DNA of 64,000 nt from Otis tarda (lineage: Eukaryota; Chordata; Aves; Otidiformes; Otididae). The stretch lies in the NCBI GenBank assembly GCA_026413225.1, contig CM048552.1:202877553-202941552 (forward strand), written 5' to 3'. The stretch's first letter is position 1. Every line of letters starts with the position of its first letter. Positions 13,191-25,889 of this stretch are shown in pieces. The position numbers and the translations under genes are program-made. The notes beneath the pieces are model-generated. The model saw nothing but the letters and a program-made list of their open reading frames with translations. It had not been told where the DNA came from and made no database searches.

Positions 13191-13455
13191 ACAGAATCAT
13201 AGAATCATGCAACAGTTTGGGTTGGAAGGGACCTTTAAAGGTCATCTAGTCCAACCCCCCCTGCAAGAAGCAGGGACATCTTCAACTAGATCAGGTTGCT
13301 CAGAGCCTCATCCAACCTGGCCTTGAATGTTTCCAGCGACGGGGTATCTATCACCTCTCTGGGAAACCTGTTCCAGTGTTTCACCATCCTCATGTAAAAA
13401 AATTCTTCCTTATATCTAGACTAAATCTACCTCCTTCTAGTTGAAAACCATTATA
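13191..13455 (-). mobile_element. CR1 LINE 3' fragment, antisense
   Basis: On the minus strand this runs from the end of ORF2 (AACTAGAAGGAGGTAGATTTAG block, 13455 downward) through the 3' UTR blocks CACTGGAACAGGTT, GGAAACATTCAAGGCC and GGTTGGACTAGATGACC to the octamer tail at 13191-13210. It is about 265 bp and 5'-truncated. A second antisense CR1 begins, with its own tail, only a few bases to the right (about 13463). The two are separate insertions or the product of recombination, not one element, because each has its own 3' end. Confidence 0.93.
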
Positions 13456-13515
13456 AAATTAAAGAATCATAGAATCATAGAATTGTTAGGGTTAGATGGG
13501 ACCTTTAAAGGTCAT

Positions 13516-15490
13516 CTAGTCCAACCCCCCTGCAAGAAGCAGGGATATCTCCAACCAGATCAGGTTGCTCTGAGCCCCATCCAACCTGACTTTGAATGTT
13601 TCCAGGGATGGGGCATCCACCACCTCTCTGGTCAACCTGTGCCAGCCTTCCACCACCCTCAGTCCAAAACCTTTTTTCCTAATATCTAATCTGAATCTAC
13701 CCGTATTCAGTTTAAAGCCATTACCCCTTGTCCTATCACAACAGGCCCTCCTAAAGAGTTTCTCCATATCTTTCTTATAAACGTCCTTTAGGTACTGAAA
13801 AGATGCAATACGGTCTCCCTGAAGCCTCCTCTTCCCCAGGCTGAACAGCCCCAACTCTCTCAGCCTGTCCTCACAGGAGAGGTGCTCCAGCCCTCTGATC
13901 ATCCTCATAGACCTCCTCTGGACTTGCTCCAACAGGTCCACATCTTTCTGATGCTGGGGGCTCCAGAGCTGGATGCAGTACTGCAGCTGGGGTCTCAAGA
14001 GAGCAGAGAAGAGGGTCCTCTCCCTCGACCTGCTGGCCATGCTTCTTTTGATGCAGCCCAGGATGCAGTTGGCTTTCTGGGCTGCAAGCACACACTGCTG
14101 GTCATGTCGAACTTCTCATCCACCAGTATCTCAAGTCCTTCTCCTCAGGACTGCTCTTGATACATTCTCTGCCCAGCCTGTATTTGTGCTTGGGATTGCC
14201 CTGATCCATGTGCAGGACCTTGCACTTGGCCTGGTTGAACTTCATGAGGTTTGCACAAGTCTACCTCTCCAGCCTGTGAAGGTCCCTCTGGATGGCATCC
14301 CTTCCCTCCAGCATGTTGACCGCACCAGACAGCTTGGTGTCGCTGGCGAACTTGCTGAGGGTGTACTCTATCCCACTGTCCACGTCACCGACAAAGATGT
14401 TGAACAGGGACGGCCCGAATACCAGCCCCTGAAGAACTCCACTTGTCACTGATCTCCATTTGGACATCAAGTCATTAACCACAACTCTTTAAGTGCAGCC
14501 ATACAGCCAATTCTTTATCCACCACGTGGTCTGTCTGTCAAATCCATGTCTCTCTACATTAGGGATACGTATGTCATGCAGGACAGTGTCAAATGCTTTG
14601 CACAAGTCCAGGTAGATGACATCAGTTGCTCGTCCCTTGTCCACTGATGCTGTAACCCTGTCATAGGAGGCTACCAAATTGGTCAGTCATGATTTGTCCT
14701 TAGTGAAACCATGTTGACTATCACCAGTCCCCTCCTTACCTTACACGTGCCTTGTTGAGGGATATGATTTAGCTGAGAAGTATTGGTGATGGTTGGACTG
14801 GATGATCTTTTAGGTCTTTTCCAATCTTGATAATTCTGTGATTAGCATGGTTTCCAGGAGAATCTGCTCTGTGATCTTGCCAGGCACAGAGGTGAGACTG
14901 ACCGGCCTGTAGTTCCCTAGGTCTTCCTTTTTTTGCTTTTTAAAAATGGGGTTATGTTTCCCCTTTTCAAATAAGAGGGACCTGTTCTGTATGGCCACAA
15001 CTTCTCAAATATGATGGATAGTGGCTTCCTAACTTCATCTGCCAGTTACCTCAGGACTCGCAGGTGGTTTGTCATTCTCCCAGTCCCTGCTTTTGCCTTC
15101 TGTGACATGGGCGATGTGGCTAGAGCCCTCACTAGTGAAGACTGAGGCAAAAAAATCACTGAGTATCTCAGCCTTCTCCATGTCCCAGGTAACCAGGTCT
15201 CGCATTTTCTCCTGGAGAAGGTCCACATTCTCCCTGGTCTTCCTTTTATCCCCAATGTACCTAAAGAAGCTTTCCTTGTTACCCTTGATGTCCCTGGACA
15301 GATTTAATTCTGTCAGGGCTTTAGCCTTCCTAACCCAATCCCTGGCTGCTTGGACAATGTCTCTGTAGTCTTCCCAGTCTACCTGTCCTTGCTTCCAGGC
15401 TCTGTAGGCTTCCTTTTTGTTTTTCAGCTGGTCCAGCAGCTCCTTGTTCATCCATGCAGGCCGTTTGGCATTTTTACCTCTTTGTTGGGA
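13516..15490 (-). pseudogene. CR1 ORF2 reverse transcriptase, decayed
   Basis: The product would have been the CR1 ORF2 protein, whose reverse transcriptase copies LINE RNA at a nicked chromosomal site. Five open stretches on the minus strand give its parts in order: 15451-15035 linker (motif [19 protein letters not shown]); 14998-14844 RT fingers ([20 protein letters not shown]); 14677-14489 palm with [11 protein letters not shown]; 14482-14261 palm with the FADD-box region; 14091-13516 thumb and C-terminal region ([20 protein letters not shown], then LRELGLFSLGKRRLQGD). The catalytic box, usually F-A-D-D, reads F-A-S-D (about 14350), so one metal-binding aspartate is lost. Stops and frameshifts separate the pieces, and the nested insertion splits fingers from palm. 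The last frame runs through GGLD to a stop at 13516. Non-functional. Confidence 0.93.
14754..14843 (+). mobile_element. 90-bp CR1-type 3' end nested in the older CR1
   Basis: The plus strand reads GTTGAGGGATATG, then GGTTGGACTGGATGATC, then GGTCTTTTCCAATCTTGA and ends TAATTCTGTGATT, a CR1-type 3' terminus. The host CR1 reads continuously across it: GTGCCTT before 14754 joins AGCATGGTTTCC after 14843, matching the uninterrupted copy at about 26170-26195 read in reverse. The insertion is therefore exact and younger than its host. Its 5' part differs from the other CR1 tails here, so it belongs to another CR1 subfamily, or is the tail of a SINE that borrows a CR1 3' end. Confidence 0.88.
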
Positions 15491-18400
15491 TGCACTGCTC
15501 CTGAGCTTGGAGAAGGTGATCTTTGAACATTTTACCTAGCTTTCTTGGGCCATTCTTTTCCAGTTTCCAGTTTCCAGCTGTTTGTCCTCCTTTTGTCTTC
15601 CAGGCTCTTCTGTTGTCTCTCATACAGTGGTTCAGACCAAAGAATAAATGAAGCAGGTGTCTAAGCCTAGGAGAAGCTATTTTACCTTTCAGGTTAAGAA
15701 AAGCCTGGAGTCTGCAGTCACCCGTTTTGTAGCTTAGAGATTTTATCTCTGGATTTTAAGCAAAAAGTAAACAGTGGTATTAATGCCTCCTCCTTTTCTA
15801 GTACTTTTAAATAAAAATTATGGCAATACTGTATCAGATACTGAACTTAAATATGCCAGTATGAGATAGATATGTGAAACCTATCAAACACCTTTACATA
15901 AAGGCCTCCTAACAAACAGTGCATTCATCAAAGGACTTAAAATCTGAGATATTTGTGAACAAGATTTGAAGGAGATATGTGTGGAATAATTAACTTGACA
16001 GATTCTTGGATATCTACACTAGTAGAACTTTAAGTAACTAAGCAAATGCTATAGGACAAGCAACAGAGTCTCAGATAGTTAAACAAACCTTTTGTGGATT
16101 TTTTGTCTTGGACTTAATTTACAAAATCTTTAATAAATACACATTGCCCTCAATATTTTCATAAAAGTCTCAGCCTTAAACTTTATGTCAGTATTGAAAA
16201 CTTAATTCTTGTGAGCTTTTCAATTAGCTTTGTCTGGATAGGCAAATTCCTGGACTAAGTTTATAGCTACATTACTGTGTTTGGACTGCTTTCACTCATT
16301 CTTTGTGGTCAGGTGTTCTGGCATTACAGGAAAATACATATCTGTGTAGATGTCACAGGCCATCTAAGCTGCACATTGGTCTTCAAGATTTTAAGAATCA
16401 GTTTGGAATTAATTACACCTGATTTGATTATCCAGGACTTAATACATAAATTACTTGATGTAATTGTTCCAAGTGGATAAGAGGGAAGAATGGGTAAGAT
16501 CTTTCTGTGGAGGTAAAAAAAAAATATTTTCTGAATCCATTACTAAGATTTGCAGTCTTCTGAGAGCTATTAATTAAGTGGCATGAGTCTAGCCTATTTG
16601 TATGGTCAAAGCTCAGAAAACAGTTTTGGTCAACTGTTTTAGTAGTACATTGCAGCTGGGAATCCATCCTCAAGGAGTACATCTCAACTAGACCGGAGTT
16701 TTGGAGTAGGAACAGAACTTTGATGTTACTTCTGCAGAATCAGGAATTATAGGCACAGCAACAAGGGACCGTCAGACTTTTGGTTCATATATTTTGGAGC
16801 ATTTGAATGTATGGACACAAGACCCTTATCAGACACGGGGTTTAAATAAAGGCAACCTCAGTAGTTTAGTTCATATGCCAGTGCATACCCATTAGAATCT
16901 TATCCTAAATGCCTTGAGGAGCTGTGCAATGGGAACTCTGGTTGGTTTTTTTTTCCCCTTCCTCACTCAGACCTTAGTGCACATCTGTCCCCTGGTCTTC
17001 TCCAGGGTGACCCTGTGCTGCCTCTACAGTCTCTCTGTGCTCGCTCCACATTTTCACTGCGCTCTTTTCTTCTTCCTGCACATCTCACCTTGCACTTGAG
17101 AAGTCCCCCAAGCCACTTATGAATTTCTAAATGTTTTCAAGGAAAAAGTAATCCCTGCCTGCTTTAGTTGGGTTTCATTTGACCCTGGTAGCAGGTTGCT
17201 TTCCTCTCTACAGATCATCCTCTCTTAACAGAATAAAATAGGGCATACAGTAGCACATACTAGATAGCGAACAAACACATAAATCATTCACTTTAAACTA
17301 CTACAGTGGCTGGTCTTCACTGGTCAGTGTTTATTCTCCCACCTAAAAAGCAAGAATGTGCCCTCTGCAAATAAGCTGCTGGCAGTAAGTGAACTCTGTT
17401 TGCTGCCTTAGAAAGACAGCGACAAACTCAGAGACCTCCGAAGGTTGAACTGCTGATCTCTAGCCTTTCAAAAAGGGGATCCTTGGCCTCACAAATCCAT
17501 AATTTCCCCAGCACACTAGAGGATCATTGCTTTTAAGAAAGTTTTCTACTGCACAGATTTTTTTGCAAAAAGACATTTTGGGCTAAGTGTCACTAATTTT
17601 CCTCCCTCCTTCCCCTTTGTCTCTAGTGTCTCTCTGTCAATCCTTGACATTTTCACATACAAAAAATGAATTTTCTCTTTTTTTTTTTCTAAAACTGTGA
17701 CAATTTGCTTACCTTTCCAATGACAAAATTTAGGAACAAATAATCTCCTCTTTGAATTTCTCTGCCTTCATCCATTTGCAGTACAAGGTTATTTAAGTGG
17801 ATGTCTTTGTCTGTATTACTTAATGCCAGAGCCATTATTATTTCCTTCCCTTTCAGCTGATGCACATATTCAGTTAAAAATCAATTGTGTCCCACATCCG
17901 CAAACACACTTTCAGTCTTATTTCCTCTCCTTTATATTTTCCACTCTTTGCTTGGATAGTTAAGCTTCCATTAATACTACTCAGGACATCTCAACATTTT
18001 TTTTTAAAGTTCCATCATTTCACAGTCCAATTGCCATCTGTGGCAAGATGACCTCCTACATAACAGTCATAGAGCTATTTATCCTACAGACATAACCTTA
18101 GTCTAATAATGTCCTTTCACTCTTAATTTCATAAATAGACTTTGATAGCTATCTCAAGTGCAGCTCCAAGGGCTTTTTCTTTGAAAGTTATTTTAAGAGT
18201 TGATAGTTTTTTAATAAATTATAAGTGTTAGCAGATTTGGAATCCACATATCTATGCCTGTGTTTATTCATATATAAGAATTTGACACTTGTCACAGGGA
18301 GTATCAAAATACAATACTGAATCTAAATGTCATTAAAGTTTGGTAAGAATAAGAACTGGGTTTTGTAAGCAGCTATAATTTGTTAAACCAAAGGCAAATA

Positions 18401-21400
18401 CTAACATCTGCTCTGCTCCTGGTGATGAAACAGTATTTATTGAATAATAAGGAGTAGAAGTACAGCTGAATTCCTGCTCCCTGCATTTAATTTATGTTAC
18501 ATATGCAGCTATAAGGCAAGACAAAGACATTCAGCTAATTGCTGACGTGTCATAAATACAAGAGGACAGGTAAAACTAGAGTCTATAAACATTTTTGGTG
18601 ATGATTGACAGGATTTAAGCCTGCTGTTATGTTGGAGGGTTTTTTTTAATATTTTTTTTTAGTACTTCATCTTCAAAAATACGATTCCTTCTTACCCTTT
18701 AATGTGAATATCCCAAGTTTAGTTGTTAAAGTATGTTTCATTTAAGCCCATATTTTTGCATTTTTCTTTCTGTGAATGACTCTTATTTATTTATATAGGT
18801 TTTTTTTCTGAATATCATACATTTATATATAAGTACTTTATGATTCCTGCAATAGAACTTACTTGTCCTTAAACAGCTGCTCATATATCCCAAATTTAGC
18901 TGTGTTATATAGCTCATCTACATTTCAAGTGTGTACTCTTTATCTCCTCTTCCCAGGAAAGTACTTTACATTTTTATATGCCTGCCTTTCTCCTTTTTCT
19001 GGTGCAATGACATTCATACACTTTTCCCCTTAAATTTAAACTTCTCTTTTCTTCTTCTCTTTGTCTTAATAGTCATAATTGACTCATACCTGGTTTTCAT
19101 GTATCCTAAAGTGCTTTTGTCTTGCCTGGCATGTGGCAATACAAGCAACTGAGTTTCTCTTAGTACATCTGGCTTTGAAGGCAATATATGGAATACACAG
19201 AATAATTTCTTTGTGTAGAGCTTCCTGTCACTTTTTTTTGTTGCTCTTTTTTTCATCTAATGTGTATTCTAACTTTATTCTCTGTGTTCAGTTGAAAACT
19301 TACAAGGTTCTTGATAAATTAAGTAGCAGCATGTTTCATTACCTTTCTTTGTTTCCTTGCTTTACTGAGTTCATACCGGTGGCAGCAATTTTAAGTTCTG
19401 ATAGGGCAAACATCTTACTGATATTTATATATTTATGTGACAACATCCTTCTAATTTATGTGAATTAGTTATTTAGAAATTTTTATTAAAAATGTAGTTA
19501 CCCAAATCTTATTCCATACACTACAAGAGCCTACTTTTGGTCTTTTCTGTTGGATCCTGCAGTTAGTCCCCTGAAGGTGAATAGCAGTCCTTGGTACAGT
19601 TCTGATTTAAATTAAAATGTCCTATTCTTTCTCCAGTGACTAGACCTGCTGTTGCCACTGAAAGTACTGCCTGAGTTTTCTTTGGATAATCTTTCAAAAA
19701 TGTGCATCATTCCTTTTACTTCAGTTGTATCCCTGGAGGGAATTGGACACCTTTAGAGGTACTCCAGTTAGGGAGGGAAAACTGGAATTATCTCCATTGA
19801 TGACTATAGAGTCTAAGGGAAATGCACTTACAACTTAAGAATCTCTGTGAATAGCTTAAAGCTGATAGCTGAGCAGGATGAGTCTCAGTCCAAAGTCCAA
19901 ACCCTGACATTGCTCACAAGCTGAATTCAGACAGTGCTCACAGCTAAGTCTCTGCTGAAGAGCAGATGTCGTTGGATGTATTCATGTGGAGTCAAGAAAT
20001 AAGGAATATGAAAACTTGTGCTTTCCTCCCTCCTCCACTCAGTAAATCCATACCCTCATAACTCATTATATATTGCCTGTTACCTGTTCATAGTTTAACT
20101 GCCAGACTAGCCATAAACTCTACTGAGAGAAAGGCTGCGAATTTTTCAGGTCAGGTGGTTAACATCAAACACATCAGAGAAATGTAAGCACTACATACCT
20201 GGCATTGTGCTTAATATCTGACTAAACCACGGGAAATTGTTTCCAACTAGCATTTAGTTTCAGAAATTTTGACTTTTATTTCAGACCTGAAGAACACCAC
20301 CTGCGCCTGAAGTTCTATTTAATTGTTTTAAGCTAGACTGGTTGGTGTAACAAAAATATTGCCTCCTTCTGCAAACATTGTTCTATGCATGTGCTGGGAC
20401 CACCATGGTTACAGCAAAGCACTGCTGAAGTGCTACAACAACTTTAGTTTGATTTCCTTTGCTTTTTCACCTTCAACATGTACAAGATCAAGTTAAGAGC
20501 AATGTACAAGTTCATGTTTGATGTTTCTTTTGACTTTCCTTCTGATTGCCTGGTTTTCTTCTGAGAAGCAAGAAACAGGCATCGTATTAGATTTATATCA
20601 GGCAAGGTGATCATTGATTAATTTATCAGCAAGTATATATGCCAATATTTCCAAGTAACACTACTTTTTCTAGTTTTTTAGTATCAATACCTTTATATAT
20701 AAGAAAATATTTTTGGTTCTATTAGCCCAAAAATTCAATATTGAGTCCTAAAGGAATAAATTCTGCACAGTGGTACCTGTCTATCTTCCCTTTAACATAT
20801 CAGGAATACTCTAGTTTATAGAGGGGTAAAAGTCTACAATCAATGTATTATTTTACTCAAATGACATTAGACTTTTTTTTTCGCTTGAAGTGCATTGTTT
20901 ATTATTTTTATTATCACTTATGTTGTTATTTTAAAATTATTTTCTAAAGTTGTAAAAAAATAAACAATTTAACATATGCTATGATTTTGCTTAGTGTTAG
21001 ATATGGTCAGTTTTCACTGAGCTGCAGTCAAAGCAAATATCATCTACAATATATTATTTCTGTGACTCACCAAACAAGCACAATAAAAGATTTAATAGTT
21101 TTAGATTGAACAAAATTCTTGTCTCTTTGCCTATGTATGGCTGACCTCTCTGTCTCTCTTGCATTCTAAACTTTACGAAGCTCAATCATTTCCAGGGACA
21201 TTTATTCCTCAGTTACTGTGTTCTGAGTAAGAAGAATCCTGTGCAACCTCAGCAAATAGTGTCTGTCAGCTATTTACATTTCTTGAAATAGCCCACAGTT
21301 TCTGTGATAGTAGGTAAAGCAAAGATTTCTTTAAAAATCACAGTATTCTGGATGCAATCAGTGCATCAGTGGAGATTAGGAAGGCACGTATATTTGGGAA

Positions 21401-24094
21401 ATCAAATTGAAAAACCTGTAAGTCATACTAGTTTAAAACGATACTTCTCTATCCCCAAAGACTTTCACTATTCTCTTCTGAAGTCCAGAACAATAAGGAT
21501 ACAAGATAAATAACTTTTGTGCTGGAAGGATTGCTATTGAACACATCTTTAACAAATTTCCTTCATTTTAATAATAATGCAATGTTGGTAGCTATTACAT
21601 ACTAAAATTATGAGTTTGGAAAAAAAAGCCAAGCAAGGCTTCTGGGTTTTTTTTTTGTTTGTTTGTTTGTAATAGCTTTTTAATTACTACAGACTGGAAT
21701 TTTCCCAGTAGTCCAGAAAAAAATCAATTAAAACTAATAAAAAAGAGAAGAGGAGAGATTGAGCCTGTGTTCAAAAAATAAAGTATCCTTGTAGCTTCCT
21801 AAAATTCTGAATTTGAAACAAGATTACAGGGAGACTCACCTTTTACATACTGCCAAGGCTGGAACCTTTCCTCAAAGTGTTGTTAATGTTCAGAAAATTT
21901 AAAAAAAAAAAAACACCTTATAAATTTTCACTAAAAAAAATGTTTCCAAATGTTATAAACATATTTTTAAGCAGTAACATGCTAACTGAAAAAATAGAAA
22001 TGTCTGCCTAAAAAAGGTGTTTGCAGATAGAGAGTAAAACATTATAGAAACTGAGACAGGAAATGAGGCATCATTCATTATTACTTTGTAGTGAGAATTT
22101 CAATCCAGCCAGAAAAAGAATTTCTTTTAGAAATATTCTTTTCTAAATAGGAAACTTCCTGAAGATAGTACCTTTTCCCTTTTTTTTTTAAAGAGTGTTA
22201 TTACATTAGTTTCCTCGTGTAATAAACATGTTTCACTAGAAACATAGAATTACATAATTTTATTTGGAGAAAAATATTCCCTTTTTCTAAAAAATGTATT
22301 TTTTTTCATCCAATAAGCTATTTTCTGCCTACTTATTCTTCAGAACTAAGAGAACAATGCAGAGTACCCCAAATTAAGAATAATGTATCTCTTAAAAATA
22401 CAAAAGGCATAAGGTAATGTTTTTAAACTAAAATAAGATAGATTCAGATTAGATAGAAGGAAAAACACTGCTCTATTCTTTCCTTGAATGAGACCTAAAA
22501 TAATATGGTCAGATTCATTTAAGTACTCTAATAGGTTCCTTTTCTTTGGTAGACATCAGCTATGTAGATGTCTCCATTTGTTAAGATGAATCCTACATTA
22601 TGATCTTACTGGTCAGGTTATTAACTATGCTATGATTCTGAAATTATGAGAGGCAAGTGGTGAAAAGGATGAATTTGGACAAACCTCTGTCATTAATCTA
22701 CTTGTACTTTGGTAAAAATTCCATAATACTTTAGGGTAAGTGGAGACTATGTATTGCCTGTTAGAGGCAAGACTAACATTTGAAAGTAAGTCATGGCTTT
22801 ATTTCTTCATATTTGCCAGTCGCGCAGTCTGGATTTACAGAAGACCCTCCCACTCCAGTTTTGCATTTTTTAGACAGTTTTGGCTAAAACAAGTGCTGGA
22901 GAAAACATTGGCTTACAAATTTAGAACATAATAATTTTAGAATCAACACAGTTACTGAAATGAGATTTATTAACTGGATAACAAGCACTCATGCTCTATT
23001 TTTGAAAATAGACAGGATCATAATCCACAGGTATATCAACCAAATCACTAATTATTATATTAAAACATATCTATTATTTTGAAGTGTCTTGTTCTTTCTT
23101 TGCTAATATTTGAATCAGTGGGAAATGTTATTTTGTATATCTATAGAACAGAAACTGTTGAACTTGGTAATGTCAAAACTGAGTGCTGTTCACGGTGTAC
23201 ACCTAAGTGGAAACTACGCAACGTCTGAGCATGCCAGCTGACCTTCATTTCCCATACTCTATCGCACTCTGTAATAGCTCTATTTTCTGTTTGCACCTGT
23301 CAGATTGCTGTTGATATCTCTGAAAAAAAAGTAACGTCATTAAATTTCAAACAGTGATATGACTTTGAATCAGAGAGTTTTTAATACAGTTAAATGGATT
23401 TCATTACTTCTAAAGCCTGCTACTAGTGTAGATCAGTGTTGCCTTATTCTCGTTGTATCAGTGCTCATACAACAGATCTAATTATAGCTCTAAAACCAAA
23501 AGCAACAGTGTTTCCTGTGATTCCATTCAGGACCAGTTCCCAGGGGTGACTAGTGTGGATTAATAAAACAAATAGCCATCCTGCATCAGAGACATTTACA
23601 CATCTTTTATACTTAACCTTGATCATTAAAGCTGGCAGATTTCACTGTATGGAGACACAGGGTAGCTTTTTTTCAGTACAAATCTGGCAGAAGATGTTGG
23701 ACCATATCAACTCAACATATTGAGAGGAACTCACATCTTATATCTCATAGAGCTAAATTCAGAATTTAGAGGCTTAGTAAAGACTTTATGCAGAAAAACA
23801 CACTAAAAAGCAAAAAGAAGGTAATTTTTATATTATAATGTATCATTTCTGTAATGCTGTGAAACAAGTAGATTTCACTTTTTCAAAAAATTCAGGTCCA
23901 TGACACTAATTCCTTTTATATAACTGCTCAGTGAATCAAACTTGCTTTAACAATACATGCATTAAGACTTACTAAAACATCTAGGTAAAAAAAACCACAC
24001 CATTGTTTAAAGTTCCTAGGTCATAAAAGCTTGCATGACATCTTTAGAGAAAAATTCAATTTGGATATGCTGTCAATCTAAAATTGGCTTTGCT

Positions 24095-24135
24095 ATCTTA
24101 GTCAGCTAAGATGAAGTTTTCATATTATGAAAACT
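24095..24135. repeat. Two adjacent short inverted repeats
   Basis: First hairpin: ATCTTAG (24095-24101), loop TCAG, CTAAGAT (24106-24112). Second: AGTTTTCATA (24115-24124), one central T, TATGAAAACT (24126-24135). Both are perfect. A further 8-bp-arm hairpin GTATATAT / ATATATAC lies at 24252-24270. Short AT-rich palindromes are common in such DNA, so the grouping rather than any single one is notable. Confidence 0.8.
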
Positions 24136-24142
24136 GTTCTCT

Positions 24143-24174
24143 ATTGCTGCTCTGCGAAATTGCTGCTCGGTGAA
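24143..24174 (+). repeat. 16-bp tandem duplication (14 of 16 identical)
   Basis: ATTGCTGCTCTGCGAA is followed directly by ATTGCTGCTCGGTGAA. The unit starts eight bases after the palindrome pair at 24095-24135. Confidence 0.8.
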
Positions 24175-25889
24175 AACAACAACAAGAAGATAAGACCCTA
24201 TATGCAGCTTCATTGAGTTTAATGCAGGCTTCTACTAAACGTAGATGTGTTGTATATATGCAATATATACATCTATGCTTACATTTTTGTGTGTGTATAT
24301 ATATGAGAATATATATTCATAGCTGCCATTAGTGGTAGAATTGTTAAGATTAATATTTTAATTAATATTGGTTTTGTCAAAAAAAAATACTCATTTTCTA
24401 TATTATTTCAGTTCAAGGAATGAATAACTACATGTAGTTACAGTTTCAGATGTAACAGTCTATATTACTGTTTTAAATGTTCTCCTGTTGTCAGAAATTT
24501 GCCAAAGTCTTAAAAAATTACTGACAAATTAATCCTGGCTCACATTTTCATTGGTTTAGTTTGAAATATGAATTGGGCACTGTCTGTGTTGTTAAGGTAG
24601 TGTAAATCTGTTACCGTATGCAATTCTTATCTGAATTCTTATATTCCAGGACAAATAAAAGAACAAACTTGGTTCTTCTGTTGCTTTCCTGTAATATAAA
24701 CTTTAAATAAATAAATAACAGTAAAGGGGGAAAAAAAACATTTCCAGCTGCAACTGTCTTCAATTCCCCAGGATACTTGTTGATATTACATTGTTTATAA
24801 TTATTTGTGGCACTGTGGATAATGCAATATAATAGATATTGTGCTCTCTTACTTAAAATCAAAGCTTCATAAGCAAAATATCTGTTGGGCCCATACTGTA
24901 GACTGAATAATACCAGATACCATATTGACTATCCTTATCTGTGTATCACAGAATAACTCTGTTTAAGAGACTTCTTTGTCCAAACCCACTCTTTCCTTAA
25001 TTCTATATGCCACAAACCATTGTGCATCACAACCATTTTTGGGAAAATTTACTGAAACTGAAAGATTACGCTGGAGGTTGCCTTGCAGTGATGTTTTCAT
25101 TTTGGAAGTTACAGTCCTCTGGAGCAAAAGTCCTATGTGTATTAGGCCAGTGTTCAGCAAAACTGAGATTGTTAGTGTGTTGCTGAGCTTTTTTCCCAAG
25201 GCAAAACTAGTGTTAATTATAGTTTCTGTTTATGAATTAGAAAAAAAAAATCTGTTTAGAAATAGAAAAATTCATAATTCACTATACCAGAGGAACATTC
25301 ATCAGCTGTTTAACTTTGAAGTGTCAGACTGGGGTTTGGCTCATTGTCCTTCATATACAATACCTTTAATCAAGTTTTGCCAAAACTAAGACTGCAAAAG
25401 CCTTAATAAAACAAAGTAAAAATACATGTAAAACAGCCAAATTTAAAGTTCAAGAAGCCCAAGATGATGAGATTCAAACCTTGAGAAGTTAAAAAAAAAT
25501 CACTATCGAAAGTATTAAATTACGAAGAATTATTATCTTCTGTCATGTACTAAAAACTTCAGTTCCATGAACCATATGATGCAGAGAAGTGTCTTTGACT
25601 TAGCTATAAACTTGACCTCATTTTATGCCAAAGTAAGCCAAATGTAATATTGAAATTTCCTAATCCAAAATTATAATAATTTTAAATGTACTAGATAAAA
25701 TTCTAAATACATTAAGGAAAATATGTAAAAGTATAAAATTTTCTAGCTTCTGGAGATTTTCAGTGAAACCTAATATTAATTTCAGAACTATTACTAGCCA
25801 AGTCAGTAGTAAAACTTCTTGACTGAACAGAGAAGTGGTCCAATATAAAAAAAATAATTTAAAATCCTCTGTATAATGTTAAGTATATT

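Larger units (their letters stand above)
13463..15560 (-). mobile_element. CR1 LINE, antisense, 5'-truncated, about 2.1 kb
   Basis: This is the longest LINE copy in the window. On the minus strand it holds, in order, the linker after the endonuclease region, most of the reverse transcriptase, the ORF2 C-terminal region and the 3' UTR with an octamer tail (13463-13485). The 5' end is lost near 15560, where CR1 similarity fades (TGCACTGCTCCTGAGCTTGG block at about 15490). No ORF1 or endonuclease domain remains. The copy is interrupted at 14754-14843 by a 90-base CR1 tail in the opposite orientation. Many frame breaks and a substituted catalytic residue show it is dead. Confidence 0.93.
15561..25889. 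other. Unique AT-rich non-coding DNA, about 10.3 kb
   Basis: No exon, RNA gene or clear transposon. The plus strand is notably T- and pyrimidine-rich between about 17.5 and 19.5 kb. A 10-bp palindrome GGTGTACACC lies at 23194-23203 in a more complex patch (23160-23290). Two adjacent hairpins and a 16-bp tandem duplication lie at 24095-24174. The frames of 129 codons at 19079-19468 (plus) and 137 codons at 24976-25389 (plus) match nothing I recognise. Confidence 0.6.

Noticed and set aside
13973-14452. 159-codon plus-strand frame as a gene
   Set aside because: It is the antisense shadow of the CR1 reverse transcriptase on the minus strand.
24976-25389. 137-codon frame as a gene
   Set aside because: No family resemblance, no splice or promoter context, and the length is within what chance allows across this many AT-rich frames.
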